The position numbers were made by a program, and so were the translations under genes. Below, one piece after another: positions 7,806 through 16,154 of a stretch of 64,000 nucleotides of DNA (position 1 is the stretch's first letter; each line of letters starts with the position of its first letter). The notes beneath the pieces are model-generated. The model had not been told where the DNA came from and did not search any database. It saw only the letters and a list, made by a program, of their open reading frames with translations. The DNA comes from Coleofasciculus sp. FACHB-1120 (lineage in GTDB: Bacteria; Cyanobacteriota; Cyanobacteriia; Cyanobacteriales; FACHB-T130), in the NCBI RefSeq assembly GCF_014698845.1, contig NZ_JACJTV010000003.1, forward strand, positions 186,001-250,000. Reading direction: 5' to 3'.

Positions 7806-8483
7806 ATGAACATCAAGACAGCGATCGCAATTTTAGGAGTTGTTATCGGAGTGGGTGGAGTGACGCCGGGAGTTCGTGCCCAGTCAGAACCGTCTCCCGC
7901 TCCTACCAGTCCTCAAATCAAACCGCCTGCACCTACCAGTCCTCAAATCAAACCGCCTGCTTCTACCAGTCCCCAAATTAAACCACCTGCTTCTACCAGT
8001 CCCCGCCTCCAAGGGAATCCTGAGGCGCTGCTCCAACAGGGTTTGGACAAACTTGACGCCGGAGACTACAAGGCAGCCGTTGATCTGTTGTCGAGGGTAC
8101 TGGAAGTAAATCCCAATGATACGGAAGCTTACTACAACCGAGCTGTGGCTCTGGTTGAACTAGAGGATTACGAGAAAGCGATCGCGGATTACAGCAAAGT
8201 GCTGCAACTCGATCCCAAGGATGATGAAGCTTACTTGAATCGAGGATTAGCTCGTACCGAGTTAGAAGACGACGCCGGAGCGATCGCTGATTACAGTGAA
8301 GTTATCAAATTGAAGCCCGATCAAGCAGAAGCTTACTATCAAAGAGGAATCGCTTATGCTCAGATAGAGGAAGACAATAAAGCGATTGAAGACCTTCAGA
8401 AAGCCTCTGAACTCTTCGCTACGCAAGGCAAGCCAGATGAGTCCAAACAAGCACTGGCTCTGATCAAAAAACTTCAGCCATAG
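7806..8483 (+). CDS. Exported tetratricopeptide-repeat protein
   Basis: A 225-residue protein with a signal peptide (1-24, ending VRAQ), a Pro-rich linker with repeated PTSPQIKPPA units (one more round than its paralogue), and four TPR units (about 70-215) with the usual AYYNRAVALVELEDYEKAIADY pattern split across helices. It probably scaffolds protein contacts in the periplasm. It is the intact version of the N-terminal half of the gene at 6503, ends with KKLQP, and is followed by a strong terminator. Position suggests a role with TonB, but this is inferred from context only. Confidence 0.82.
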   Translation: MNIKTAIAILGVVIGVGGVTPGVRAQSEPSPAPTSPQIKPPAPTSPQIKPPASTSPQIKPPASTSPRLQGNPEALLQQGLDKLDAGDYKAAVDLLSRVLEVNPNDTEAYYNRAVALVELEDYEKAIADYSKVLQLDPKDDEAYLNRGLARTELEDDAGAIADYSEVIKLKPDQAEAYYQRGIAYAQIEEDNKAIEDLQKASELFATQGKPDESKQALALIKKLQP

Positions 8484-8491
8484 CCTGAATC

Positions 8492-8530
8492 GAGAGGCTG
8501 AGCGTTACTCAGCCTCTCATCTGTTTTTTA
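8492..8530 (+). terminator. Rho-independent terminator of the tonB/TPR unit
   Basis: GAGAGGCTGAG (8492-8502) and CTCAGCCTCTC (8508-8518) form a perfect 11-bp stem with a 5-nt loop, followed by a T-rich stretch, 8 nt after the TPR stop codon. Confidence 0.9.
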
Positions 8531-9076
8531 AATTTTTTTAAATTTGATGGATTATTGAACCCGTACCGCCGCTTCAAAAGCCGCTAGGTGGGTTGAGTTT
8601 TTTTGCTAATTTTTCGGCACTCTAGCTAATTTTTCGGCACTCTAGGCGCGTGTAGAGTTAGTTGCGATCGCCCTCGTGGTGTCTCCATTCAGGATTTTGC
8701 AGCCATCGGATTTAGAAACAAGGCGAAAGGCGAGCGTTCTCCACTCTAAACCAGCCTGCTAGTGTGATTAAATTTACCTTTCTTGAATAACTTTCTTAGT
8801 TAGAGAAAACACTTTTATAGCGTTTTCTCAATTATTCGATTGCTCAACTTCTTTAAACATTGGTTAAAGAAGTTAGGCTTGAGCCAACCCTGAATAATAA
8901 ATGCCCAAAACAAGCCATTTGTCAATCTTTCTCTTAGGCGATGCCTTCTAATTTTTCTACTTGACTTTTACATGGGCGTCGTTTTATCTTAACCACACTA
9001 ATGATAATTACTTGCAATAAAAAATCAGGCTTGTTAATCAAGACCTGGGTGCATAAATTAGGTGTGTGGAAACGGA
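8531..9076. other. Spacer upstream of the receptor gene
   Basis: No convincing gene. It contains a tandem 20-bp direct repeat (8605-8624 and 8625-8644, unit GCTAATTTTTCGGCACTCTA) and, near its end, the iron-box-like sequence described separately. Its length suggests a regulated leader. Confidence 0.6.
9001..9026 (+). promoter_or_regulatory. Candidate Fur (iron) box upstream of the receptor
   Basis: The AT-rich sequence ATGATAATTACTTGCAATAA (9001-9020) resembles cyanobacterial FurA boxes (GATAAT-type half sites) and lies 57 nt before the receptor ATG. Its 11-mer ACTTGCAATAA is shared with 4400-4410 before tonB. The match is by eye only. Confidence 0.45.
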
Positions 9077-11611
9077 ATGAAACTACAGCAATTACTTCCT
9101 GGCTTGTTGCTCGCAGGCTCAGTTGCCATGACAGTGGCTCAGCCAGTAAAGGCTGAGGTCGTACAAGTCACTGGCGTGCAACTCAACTCAACGCCCAATG
9201 GCTTGCAGGTGATTTTGCAGACGACAAATGGAGCAGCGCCCCAAGTGGTCACGTCCAGCTATGACCAAACCCTGCTTATTGACCTGCTTAACGCCCAGTT
9301 AAGTCTTCCAGAAGGGGATACGTTTACTCAGGAAAACCCAGCTTTCGGTATAACTTCTGTAACCGTAAACCGCTTGTATGACAACAGTATTCGGGTAACG
9401 ATCAAAGGCGTCGCAGAACTGCCAATGGCAGAGGTGGTACCGAGTCCGCAGGGAGTGGTACTCAGCTTAACGACCACTTCAGAAACAGCTGAGGCTCCCC
9501 CTAGCCAAACACCAGAGACGACTGACTCTGAGCCTTCTGAGTCGCCCCAGACCCCCACAGAGGCTGAATCTGCTGACGAAACCCAACCAGACGATCTAGT
9601 TGAAGAGCCAGAGGAAATTGAACTGGTGGTAACGGGTCAGCAAGAAGGGGGATATAGAGTCATTGACGCCACAACCGCCACGCGAACCGATACACCTTTG
9701 CGCGACGTTCCTCAGTCCATTCAGGTTGTTCCTCGACAGGTGATTGAGGATCAACAAGTTGTAAGAATCACAGAAGCTGCACGCAACGTTAGCGGTGTTG
9801 TGCGAACAGAAGGCTATGGAGGCGCTACTGATAACTACACCATCCGAGGATTTGCCATCTCCAATAACTTGAGAAATGGTTTCAGCGATGCTGGTTCTTA
9901 CTCATTAACTGATGTCGCCAACATAGAACGAGTCGAAGTTCTCAAAGGACCAGCTTCGGTGCTTTATGGTCAGATTGAACCGGGCGGTGTCGTGAATTAC
10001 ATCACCAAGCAACCACTGAGCGAACCCTTTTATGCCGCTTCATTTACGGCTGGAAGTTACGACTTCTATCGCCCATCGATAGATATTTCTGGTCCCCTCG
10101 ACCCTGACAAAAATGTATTGTATCGATTGAATGTTGCCTATGAAAATTCGGGTAGTTTTAGAGATTTCGTAGACAGCGAGCTTTTCGTAGTTGCACCTAT
10201 CTTGAGCTTCAAGATTACTGATAAAACTACCTTAACCTTGGAGTATGAATACCTGGATCTCGATCGGACTTTCGATCGCGGCTTTCCACCGCTAACCGCG
10301 ATGTTTGATCTGCCCATCAGTCGTTATTTAGGAGAACCCAACGACAGTTACAGCCATAGAAGCCATAAAGCTGGTTATGTTCTAGATCATCGTTTTAGTG
10401 AAAACTGGCGGATTCGGAATGCCTTCTCCGCTCAAATTGTTGATCTAGAGCGTACAAATGTTCAAGCACGGACTTTTCAATTAGAGGGAGACGGACGCAC
10501 CTTAAGACGACGATTTAACGACGCTGATGAATACAGAGAAAATTATTCTCTCCAAACAGACTTAGTAGGAAAATTCAATACTGGCTCAATCAGTCATCAA
10601 CTTCTCCTGGGGCTTGAGTTAAGCAGAGCTAAGGCTGGCTACACATTACTCAGAGCGAATTTCCCTTCCCTTGATATTTACAACCCAGTTTACGGGTTTC
10701 CGCGCCCAACCAGTTTTGGTGATGGTTTTGGTAGGGACGAAAACACCGATACGTTAGGTATTTATGTACAAGATCAGCTGACATTGTTGCCAAACCTGAA
10801 ATTACTGGTTGGCGGTCGATTTGATTCGGTCGATCTTGACATCGAAGATGTTTCAGACGCTTTGAATGGAAGCGAAGCTGAAAAATCCAGCCGTTACTTT
10901 GAAGCCTTTTCACCCCGCGTTGGAATTGTTTATCAGCCGATAGAACCAATTTCACTCTATGCCAGCTACAGCCGCTCTTTTAGACCAAATATTTTTGCTT
11001 TTACGTCGGACGGACAGCTAATAGAGCCTGAAAGAGGTACCCAATACGAAGCCGGAATTAAAGGTGAATTCTTAGATGGTAGATTGTCCACGACGCTGGC
11101 AGCTTACCAGATAACGAAGACAAACGTCGCTACGACAGATCCTAATGATACTGATTTCTCAATTGCAGCGGGAGAAGTTAAGAGCCGAGGCATCGAATTG
11201 GACGTAAGGGGAGAAATTAGACCCGGTTGGAATGTTATTGCATCTTATGCACATATGGATGCTTTTGTTAGCAAAGATGAGAGTATTCCTGAAGGGGACG
11301 AATTAGTTAACGCGCCAAATAATACTGCTAGCTTGTGGATGACTTATGAATTCCAAAGAGGTGCTTTGCAAGGATTAGGTTTTGGAGCTGGATTATATTT
11401 TGTGGGCGCACGGGAAGCGGAGCTTCCAAATACCATCGAAATCCCTTCGTATTTGAGAACTGATGCCGCTATCTTCTATCGGCGAGACAATTACCGAGCT
11501 GCTCTGAATATCAAGAATCTCTTTGATACAAAGTATTACGATTCTCAGGGCTTCTTAGTCTACCCCGGAGCGCCTTTAACTTTGCTGGGGACATTTGGGG
11601 TGGAATTTTGA
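9077..11611 (+). CDS. TonB-dependent siderophore receptor with N-terminal AMIN domain
   Basis: An 844-residue outer-membrane receptor for ferric siderophores (FhuA-type). It has a signal peptide (about 1-25), an AMIN domain (about 27-135) typical of cyanobacterial receptors, an acidic Pro/Ser/Glu linker, a TonB-box-like IELVVTG near 190, then the plug (TDTPLRDVPQSIQVVP, YTIRGF, ERVEVLKGPASVLYG) and a 22-strand barrel ending in the terminal Phe of GVEF. I chose ATG 9077 because the signal peptide begins there; a GTG at 9062 adds five residues. Energised by ExbBD-TonB nearby, and likely iron-repressed. Confidence 0.9.
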   Translation: MKLQQLLPGLLLAGSVAMTVAQPVKAEVVQVTGVQLNSTPNGLQVILQTTNGAAPQVVTSSYDQTLLIDLLNAQLSLPEGDTFTQENPAFGITSVTVNRLYDNSIRVTIKGVAELPMAEVVPSPQGVVLSLTTTSETAEAPPSQTPETTDSEPSESPQTPTEAESADETQPDDLVEEPEEIELVVTGQQEGGYRVIDATTATRTDTPLRDVPQSIQVVPRQVIEDQQVVRITEAARNVSGVVRTEGYGGATDNYTIRGFAISNNLRNGFSDAGSYSLTDVANIERVEVLKGPASVLYGQIEPGGVVNYITKQPLSEPFYAASFTAGSYDFYRPSIDISGPLDPDKNVLYRLNVAYENSGSFRDFVDSELFVVAPILSFKITDKTTLTLEYEYLDLDRTFDRGFPPLTAMFDLPISRYLGEPNDSYSHRSHKAGYVLDHRFSENWRIRNAFSAQIVDLERTNVQARTFQLEGDGRTLRRRFNDADEYRENYSLQTDLVGKFNTGSISHQLLLGLELSRAKAGYTLLRANFPSLDIYNPVYGFPRPTSFGDGFGRDENTDTLGIYVQDQLTLLPNLKLLVGGRFDSVDLDIEDVSDALNGSEAEKSSRYFEAFSPRVGIVYQPIEPISLYASYSRSFRPNIFAFTSDGQLIEPERGTQYEAGIKGEFLDGRLSTTLAAYQITKTNVATTDPNDTDFSIAAGEVKSRGIELDVRGEIRPGWNVIASYAHMDAFVSKDESIPEGDELVNAPNNTASLWMTYEFQRGALQGLGFGAGLYFVGAREAELPNTIEIPSYLRTDAAIFYRRDNYRAALNIKNLFDTKYYDSQGFLVYPGAPLTLLGTFGVEF

Positions 11612-11850
11612 TGTTTTAGGGGCTGGCTAAGCGATTAATCTGGTCTCCCGAACGCCATTCGGGTTAAAGCTCAATACTTTTCGATGAGTAAGTTTCATCT
11701 GTGGCAGATCCTCCCAACCCCCTTTTTTGAGGGGGACGATGTTTCTCTATTTGTTCAGCTCTATTTGAGAGGAACTAGCCTTACTGAAAAGTATTAGATT
11801 AAACCCGCCCAGAGGAAGCCAGAAGACAAAATTCAAAGGAAGTCTTGCTG
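11612..11850. other. Spacer with interspersed inverted sequences
   Basis: It contains CAATACTTTTCGATGAGTAAG (11669-11689) and, 91 nt later, the near-complement CTTACTGAAAAGTATT (11781-11796), enclosing a CCCCC...GGGGG hairpin around 11720-11740. The arrangement is compatible with a degenerate small inverted-repeat element. The ribosome-binding site AAAGGA for the PepSY gene is at 11836. Confidence 0.35.
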
Positions 11851-13038
11851 ATGAAATTACGCAAACTTGCATTGATACTGCACCGCTATGTGGGTGTAAT
11901 GTTCGGTCTTCTGATACTTGTAATCGGATTGACGGGAAGCGCTTTAGTCTTTCACAAAGAGATCGATCGCGCTCTCAATTCCCATTTACATCAGGTTGCC
12001 CCGCAAGGCGAATCTGCTTCCAAGAACCTGCGCGATCGCATATCCCCAGATTCAGCGTTACAGATCGTCCGCTCAGCTTATCCAGACTTGACGCTGTCCT
12101 ATATCGATCTGCCGCGAAAGCCAGATGCGGTATACACGGTGGGGATGGAATCAAAGAAGGATGAGTTTATCTACGCTTACGTTAACCCCTACACTGGAGC
12201 GATCCTCGGCACCCAACAGTGGGGACGCACGTTGATAACTTTCGTGTATGACATCCACTTCTCTCTCCTCGCTGGCAAGGTTGGCGAGAAAGTCGTTGGG
12301 ATTTGTGGCTTGTTGCTGTTGCTGCTGAGCGTCACTGGGATGATTTTATGGTCTGGTTGGAGAAAGCTCCTTTCCGGCTTCCAGATCAGGTGGCAAGCTC
12401 CCTGGCACTTGGTTAACTATGACCTTCATAAGGTCGGGGGTATCGTGTCTGTTGCGTTTCTGCTCCTAATTGCTTCCACAGGAACCGCAATGATTTTTCA
12501 TGCGGAAACCGAGCCAGCGGTCTACTGGTTAACACAGACGCCAAAACCTACGCCCTTAATGTCCACACCCCAAGTGGGCAAGTCACCTTTGACACTCGAT
12601 GAAATTTTGCCCAAAGCTGATGCGGCGTTGCCAGAAGGCAAAACTACCTTCATTTCTCTTGCCAGTAAACCGGATGGAATCGTCAGGGTCACGAAGAAAT
12701 TGCCCCAGGAAATCCGCCCAGATGGTCGTAGCCGTGTCTATCTCGACCAGTACAGCGGAGAGGTCTTGCGGGTGGAAAACGCGCTGACGGTACCTCTAGG
12801 AACCCGGATTATGAATGAGCTGTTTACTTTGCACATTGGGATTTATGGTGGGCTGGGAATGCGGATTTTGTATGTGTTCGCTGGCTTGAGTCCCACCGTT
12901 CTATTTATCACTGGCTTTGTGATGTGGCGACAGCGCCAGTGGGCGATCGCTCGTCGTCAAGAAGCGATCCGCCAGAGTCAGGGAATCCCGGAACCTCGCC
13001 CGAAAATTTACCCAACAACTGAAGTGCCTTGGATTTGA
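11851..13038 (+). CDS. PepSY-associated membrane protein, probable siderophore-iron reductase type
   Basis: A 395-residue membrane protein of the PepSY-TM family (PiuB/FpvG-like), whose members are iron-regulated and proposed to release iron from imported siderophores by reduction. Four membrane helices are visible: about 12-37 (LHRYVGVMFGLLILVIGLTGS), 143-170, 195-220 (KVGGIVSVAFLLLIASTG) and 340-368. The conserved His in LHRYVG, HFSLL, DLHK and LHIG could bind heme. ATG 11851 has AAAGGAAG upstream; the upstream TTG at 11845 is less likely. It follows the receptor on the same strand. Confidence 0.85.
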   Translation: MKLRKLALILHRYVGVMFGLLILVIGLTGSALVFHKEIDRALNSHLHQVAPQGESASKNLRDRISPDSALQIVRSAYPDLTLSYIDLPRKPDAVYTVGMESKKDEFIYAYVNPYTGAILGTQQWGRTLITFVYDIHFSLLAGKVGEKVVGICGLLLLLLSVTGMILWSGWRKLLSGFQIRWQAPWHLVNYDLHKVGGIVSVAFLLLIASTGTAMIFHAETEPAVYWLTQTPKPTPLMSTPQVGKSPLTLDEILPKADAALPEGKTTFISLASKPDGIVRVTKKLPQEIRPDGRSRVYLDQYSGEVLRVENALTVPLGTRIMNELFTLHIGIYGGLGMRILYVFAGLSPTVLFITGFVMWRQRQWAIARRQEAIRQSQGIPEPRPKIYPTTEVPWI

Positions 13039-13070
13039 AGCGGGTGGTAATAATCTATCCGCATCCGAGC

Positions 13071-13856
13071 TTAGCGGTGGCGATTCTGTCCTCCTACCAT
13101 GCTAGGGGTAGCATGAGCAGGGAGCGGTTTGGAATCGTTATCAATGATTGAGGCAACTGGTTCCGCCCCCTTAAGAATCTCTGGATTGAAGCGATAGCCC
13201 ACGTTGCGGACAGTTTGAATCATGCTGGGTTGTCGAGGATCGGTCTCAATCTTCTTGCGTAGTGAGAGGACATGAGTATCAATGGTGCGTGGATTATCGA
13301 TAGCGTCAGGCCAAGCACGGCGCAGCAGTTCGGAACGGCTCAGCGCCACTCCTCCAGCCTGTGCCAGAACGTAAAGCAGGCTGAACTCTTGGGGCGTCAG
13401 CTCAATGAATTCTTCTTTGAAGCGGACGCGGCGCTGCACTAAGTCTATTTTTAGGTCGCCATAATCTAGGGACATGGGTGCGGCTGTGACGCGAACGCGG
13501 CGAACTAGCGCCTCAACCCGCGCCATAAATTCTTGCATCCCAAATGGCTTGGTCAAATAATCGTCAGCTCCTGCTTTTAATCCAGCGACGATATCGGCTT
13601 CCATACTGCGGGCAGACAGCATCAAGATGAGTACCTGTCCCTGTTGATGAAGCCATCGGCAAAATTCAATTCCATCGCCATCTGGCAGGTCGGAATCTAG
13701 GATTACGAGTGCGGGTTGGCGAGTATAAAACGTTTCTCTACCTTGATGAACGCCAGCGGATTGACACACCCAGTAGCTTGCTTGCTGTAAGTGCCAGCCC
13801 AGTAGCGATCGCAGGTGCGGGTTCCCCTCGATGATCTGAATGCAAATCGATCCCAC
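13071..13856 (-). CDS. OmpR-family response regulator with atypical receiver
   Basis: A 261-residue DNA-binding regulator. The receiver (about 3-118) has the phosphoacceptor Asp54 (VILDSDLPDGDG) and Lys in LTKPFG, but the acidic pocket reads IIEGN where DD is usual, so the second acid is missing. The winged-helix domain (about 130-225) has RRVRFKEEFIELTPQEFSLL and TVRNVGYRF. A Pro/Ser/Asn tail follows. The start is GTG 13856; the in-sequence ATG upstream is out of frame. No kinase is adjacent. It converges with the PepSY gene. The target is unknown. Confidence 0.88.
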   Translation of the reverse strand: MGSICIQIIEGNPHLRSLLGWHLQQASYWVCQSAGVHQGRETFYTRQPALVILDSDLPDGDGIEFCRWLHQQGQVLILMLSARSMEADIVAGLKAGADDYLTKPFGMQEFMARVEALVRRVRVTAAPMSLDYGDLKIDLVQRRVRFKEEFIELTPQEFSLLYVLAQAGGVALSRSELLRRAWPDAIDNPRTIDTHVLSLRKKIETDPRQPSMIQTVRNVGYRFNPEILKGAEPVASIIDNDSKPLPAHATPSMVGGQNRHR

Positions 13857-14313
13857 GGTGGCATGCTTCCCTTCAAGCTGGTGAGATTTAGCTTAACAAA
13901 GCTTATGTCAGGATTCTGTAACCAGGGCTACGAGGGGTCTGGGCTATACAATTAAAAATTAAAAGTGAAAAATTAAGAAATTTATATATAAAATCAAACT
14001 TTTGTTTTATATATTTAATTTTTCTAAAGGAATATTACAGATTTAGAGCAGAGCCTGAAGCCAAAGCAGTCATTTCATCAGGCAATGAGTAAAATAAAGG
14101 TTAACGAAGGTTAACGTTTAGTCAAGTTTGCTGAACAATGCCATGCCAAAAGCTGCCGATGTCCAAAGATGATCAAATTAGTATACCCAGCTTGACTAAG
14201 CAGGATGTCTTTCCTACCAGAATCCCCCTGAGTGAGGCACAAGGCAAGAGACCAATAGCGTTTTGGATATACCAGGCAAGGGGCAATAGGCAAATCTATC
14301 CTGGAAATAGGAA
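13857..14313. other. AT-rich spacer, no convincing gene
   Basis: The 457 nt hold an AT-rich imperfect palindrome around 13975-14025, a short tandem AAGGTTAACG repeat near 14097-14115, and only short reading frames without family features. Confidence 0.55.
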
Positions 14314-14739
14314 ATGCGGTTAACTAACCGAAACTTTATTGACAAAAACTCAAAAATTTGCTCATTTGGGAGCCTTCCCTTGCCTACCGGCGGTTTAAAC
14401 CAGCTAACAACTAAATTGCAGTGCTTACTGGAAAAGATGGCACAAATCGCTCGGCAGGGGCATGACGTTGGGGATCGAGTTTTCTACGATGAAACTAAAG
14501 TGAGAGCGATCGCGCAACTCGCTGGTCTCGGAAGGATGAGTTTTGGTGTGATTCCCTTAATTTTCAAGGAACACAACCAACCTTTCTCTCATCACCAAAG
14601 TGGGATGCACCCGTTTTCGATTTCCGCACGGCATCTGCAAAACGCTGTAGTTCTAGTTAGGGCACTCGCCTTAACTGAAGACAAGACAACCAGCGTCCGC
14701 TTGCGTTTTCTAGCGCTAGGCGCTAAGCGTCCTCAATGA
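14314..14739 (+). CDS. Doubtful reading frame of 141 residues
   Basis: ATG to stop with no recognisable domain, signal or membrane segment. The composition is fairly protein-like from residue 35 on (LLEKMAQIARQGHDVGDRVFYDETKVRAIAQ split across this region) but has unusual Gln/His/Leu runs and no clear ribosome-binding site. It could be a real orphan, a decayed gene, or chance. It lies between the response regulator spacer and a well-conserved small gene. Confidence 0.25.
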   Translation: MRLTNRNFIDKNSKICSFGSLPLPTGGLNQLTTKLQCLLEKMAQIARQGHDVGDRVFYDETKVRAIAQLAGLGRMSFGVIPLIFKEHNQPFSHHQSGMHPFSISARHLQNAVVLVRALALTEDKTTSVRLRFLALGAKRPQ

Positions 14740-14832
14740 GTTGCGAGAATCAAAGCTAATCGCTCAGGGCGAAAGTTTTCTTCTTCCGGCTTCACACCGT
14801 ATACTTCTAATTCACACCTGATACTTCCGACC

Positions 14833-15081
14833 ATGCTACAGGACTCTCAAACCATCCGCTACTACCAAAGACTCACCGACGCCCTCGTCGAAATGTGGAA
14901 TCGGGGTTATCGTTTTGATGATTTGCGGCTGTTTTTAGATGGCTATCTCGCAGCTATGCGTCATTCTAACGTTCTGGAACCCTTTCTCATCCACCGCTTA
15001 GAAGAAGAAGTTACCCGTTACATTTACGATCCATCCAACTTTGACATGACCCAGACTCAACCTAAATCGGACTATTATTAG
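14833..15081 (+). CDS. Small conserved cyanobacterial protein (DUF6761-like)
   Basis: An 82-residue soluble, mostly helical protein: TIRYYQRLTDALVEMWNRGYRF then DDLRLFLDGYLAAMRHSN and a helical HRLEEEVTRYIYDPSNF. From memory this is the DUF6761 family, widespread in cyanobacteria with no assigned function. The start ATG begins right at the conserved block; no signal or membrane segments. Confidence 0.82.
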   Translation: MLQDSQTIRYYQRLTDALVEMWNRGYRFDDLRLFLDGYLAAMRHSNVLEPFLIHRLEEEVTRYIYDPSNFDMTQTQPKSDYY

Positions 15082-15397
15082 TTCGGATTAGCTGCCTTGG
15101 TCAAGCTGAGGCTATCAGCGTCAGGCTTGCCATCGTTACCTGTGGATAATGTTGTTAGATTGCCCGCAGGGATAAAGTTTGGGTAGAAAACAGCGATCTT
15201 CCGGGTGCTAATTATCTTTGACGTTCAGCAGCTTCGTAATTTTTATACAGCCGATCGGGAAAAATTTGAAAAAAGAGCGATCGCCCTTAGTATCTCTTAC
15301 TCTCTAGTCCAGTCAATGATTTTATTTAGGATAATTCAGGCTGCACAGCTTTTGAATCAGCTTTAAAATTTAGGCGCAAGTTATCCTAAAAACAGTA
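15082..15397. other. Spacer without a visible gene
   Basis: Just over 300 nt between the DUF6761-like gene and the grxD terminator. There is one HIP1 octamer and no reading frame of note on either strand. Confidence 0.6.
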
Positions 15398-15444
15398 AAA
15401 ATTCCCTCCTTGATTCTTCAAATGAAGAACCAGGAGGGAATTTT
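15398..15444 (-). terminator. Strong hairpin terminator downstream of grxD
   Basis: AAAATTCCCTCCT (15398-15410) pairs with AGGAGGGAATTTT (15432-15444), and inside it TTCTTC/GAAGAA continues the stem. The A/T ends make it usable in both directions, but it lies just after the grxD stop on the minus strand. Confidence 0.88.
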
Positions 15445-15463
15445 CAGTTCGTATCCCAAAGCT

Positions 15464-15787
15464 TTAGGAAGCTAAGGCAACTTCAACCATTTCCTGCAAC
15501 TCGCCCTTTTGGTACAGTTCAATCAGGATGTCTGAGCCGCCGACAAACTGACCATCAACGTAAACCTGGGGAATGGTAGGCCAATTAGAATATTCCTTAA
15601 TTCCCTGCCGGATTTCCCAGTCGTCCAAAATATCAATCGTGTGGTAGGGTACGCCCAAAGTATTCAGAATTTGTACCACATTGTTAGAAAAACCACACTG
15701 GGGCATCAGCTTATTGCCCTTCATAAAGACCACAATTTTATGCTCTTTGAGCAAGCTGTCAATCCGCTCTTTTAATTCTGGCGTCAT
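15464..15787 (-). CDS. grxD: Monothiol glutaredoxin, Grx4/GrxD type
   Basis: A 107-residue monothiol glutaredoxin with the CGFS active site at 31-34 and the family features [16 protein letters not shown] and [11 protein letters not shown]. Such proteins bind a glutathione-ligated [2Fe-2S] cluster and take part in Fe-S delivery and iron sensing rather than thiol reduction. It lies 69 nt downstream of bolA on the same strand; the Grx4-BolA complex is well established, so the pair probably works as one unit. Confidence 0.93.
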   Translation of the reverse strand: MTPELKERIDSLLKEHKIVVFMKGNKLMPQCGFSNNVVQILNTLGVPYHTIDILDDWEIRQGIKEYSNWPTIPQVYVDGQFVGGSDILIELYQKGELQEMVEVALAS

Positions 15788-15856
15788 AGTTCTGCTTGGA
15801 ATGCCTCTGTTTTCTAGTGTAATGCCAGTGCGTGAGAACGCAATTTTTATTCAGGT

Positions 15857-16117
15857 TCAACCTTGCTTGGTAGCAGCCTCCCAATCTTGGGGAGTATAGG
15901 TTTTTAGTGCTAAAGCATGAATTGCTTCTGTAGCCATGGCTGGCTGCACCGCACCGTAAACCAGTTGATGCTGTTGTACAAGCCTTTTGCCTTCAAACTG
16001 CGACGAAACCACTGTCACCTGGTAATGGTCGCCACCGCCAGTCAGATCCTGAACTTGAATCTGGGCATCTGGCATTTTGGCTTTGATCATCGCCTCTACC
16101 TGATCTGGGCTAACCAT
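15857..16117 (-). CDS. BolA-family protein
   Basis: An 86-residue protein with the BolA fold markers VEAMIKAKMPDAQIQV, GGDHYQVTVVS and the FEGKRLVQQHQLVY block, including the conserved His that helps ligate the shared [2Fe-2S] cluster with monothiol glutaredoxins. It starts with ATG 16117. It is placed directly upstream of grxD. Confidence 0.92.
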   Translation of the reverse strand: MVSPDQVEAMIKAKMPDAQIQVQDLTGGGDHYQVTVVSSQFEGKRLVQQHQLVYGAVQPAMATEAIHALALKTYTPQDWEAATKQG

Positions 16118-16154
16118 CTAAACTCCCGTTTCACTTCAAGTTGCTAATTCTAAT

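Noticed and set aside
8262-8450. Minus-strand frame inside the TPR gene
   Set aside because: A shadow of the TPR repeats, with no independent features.
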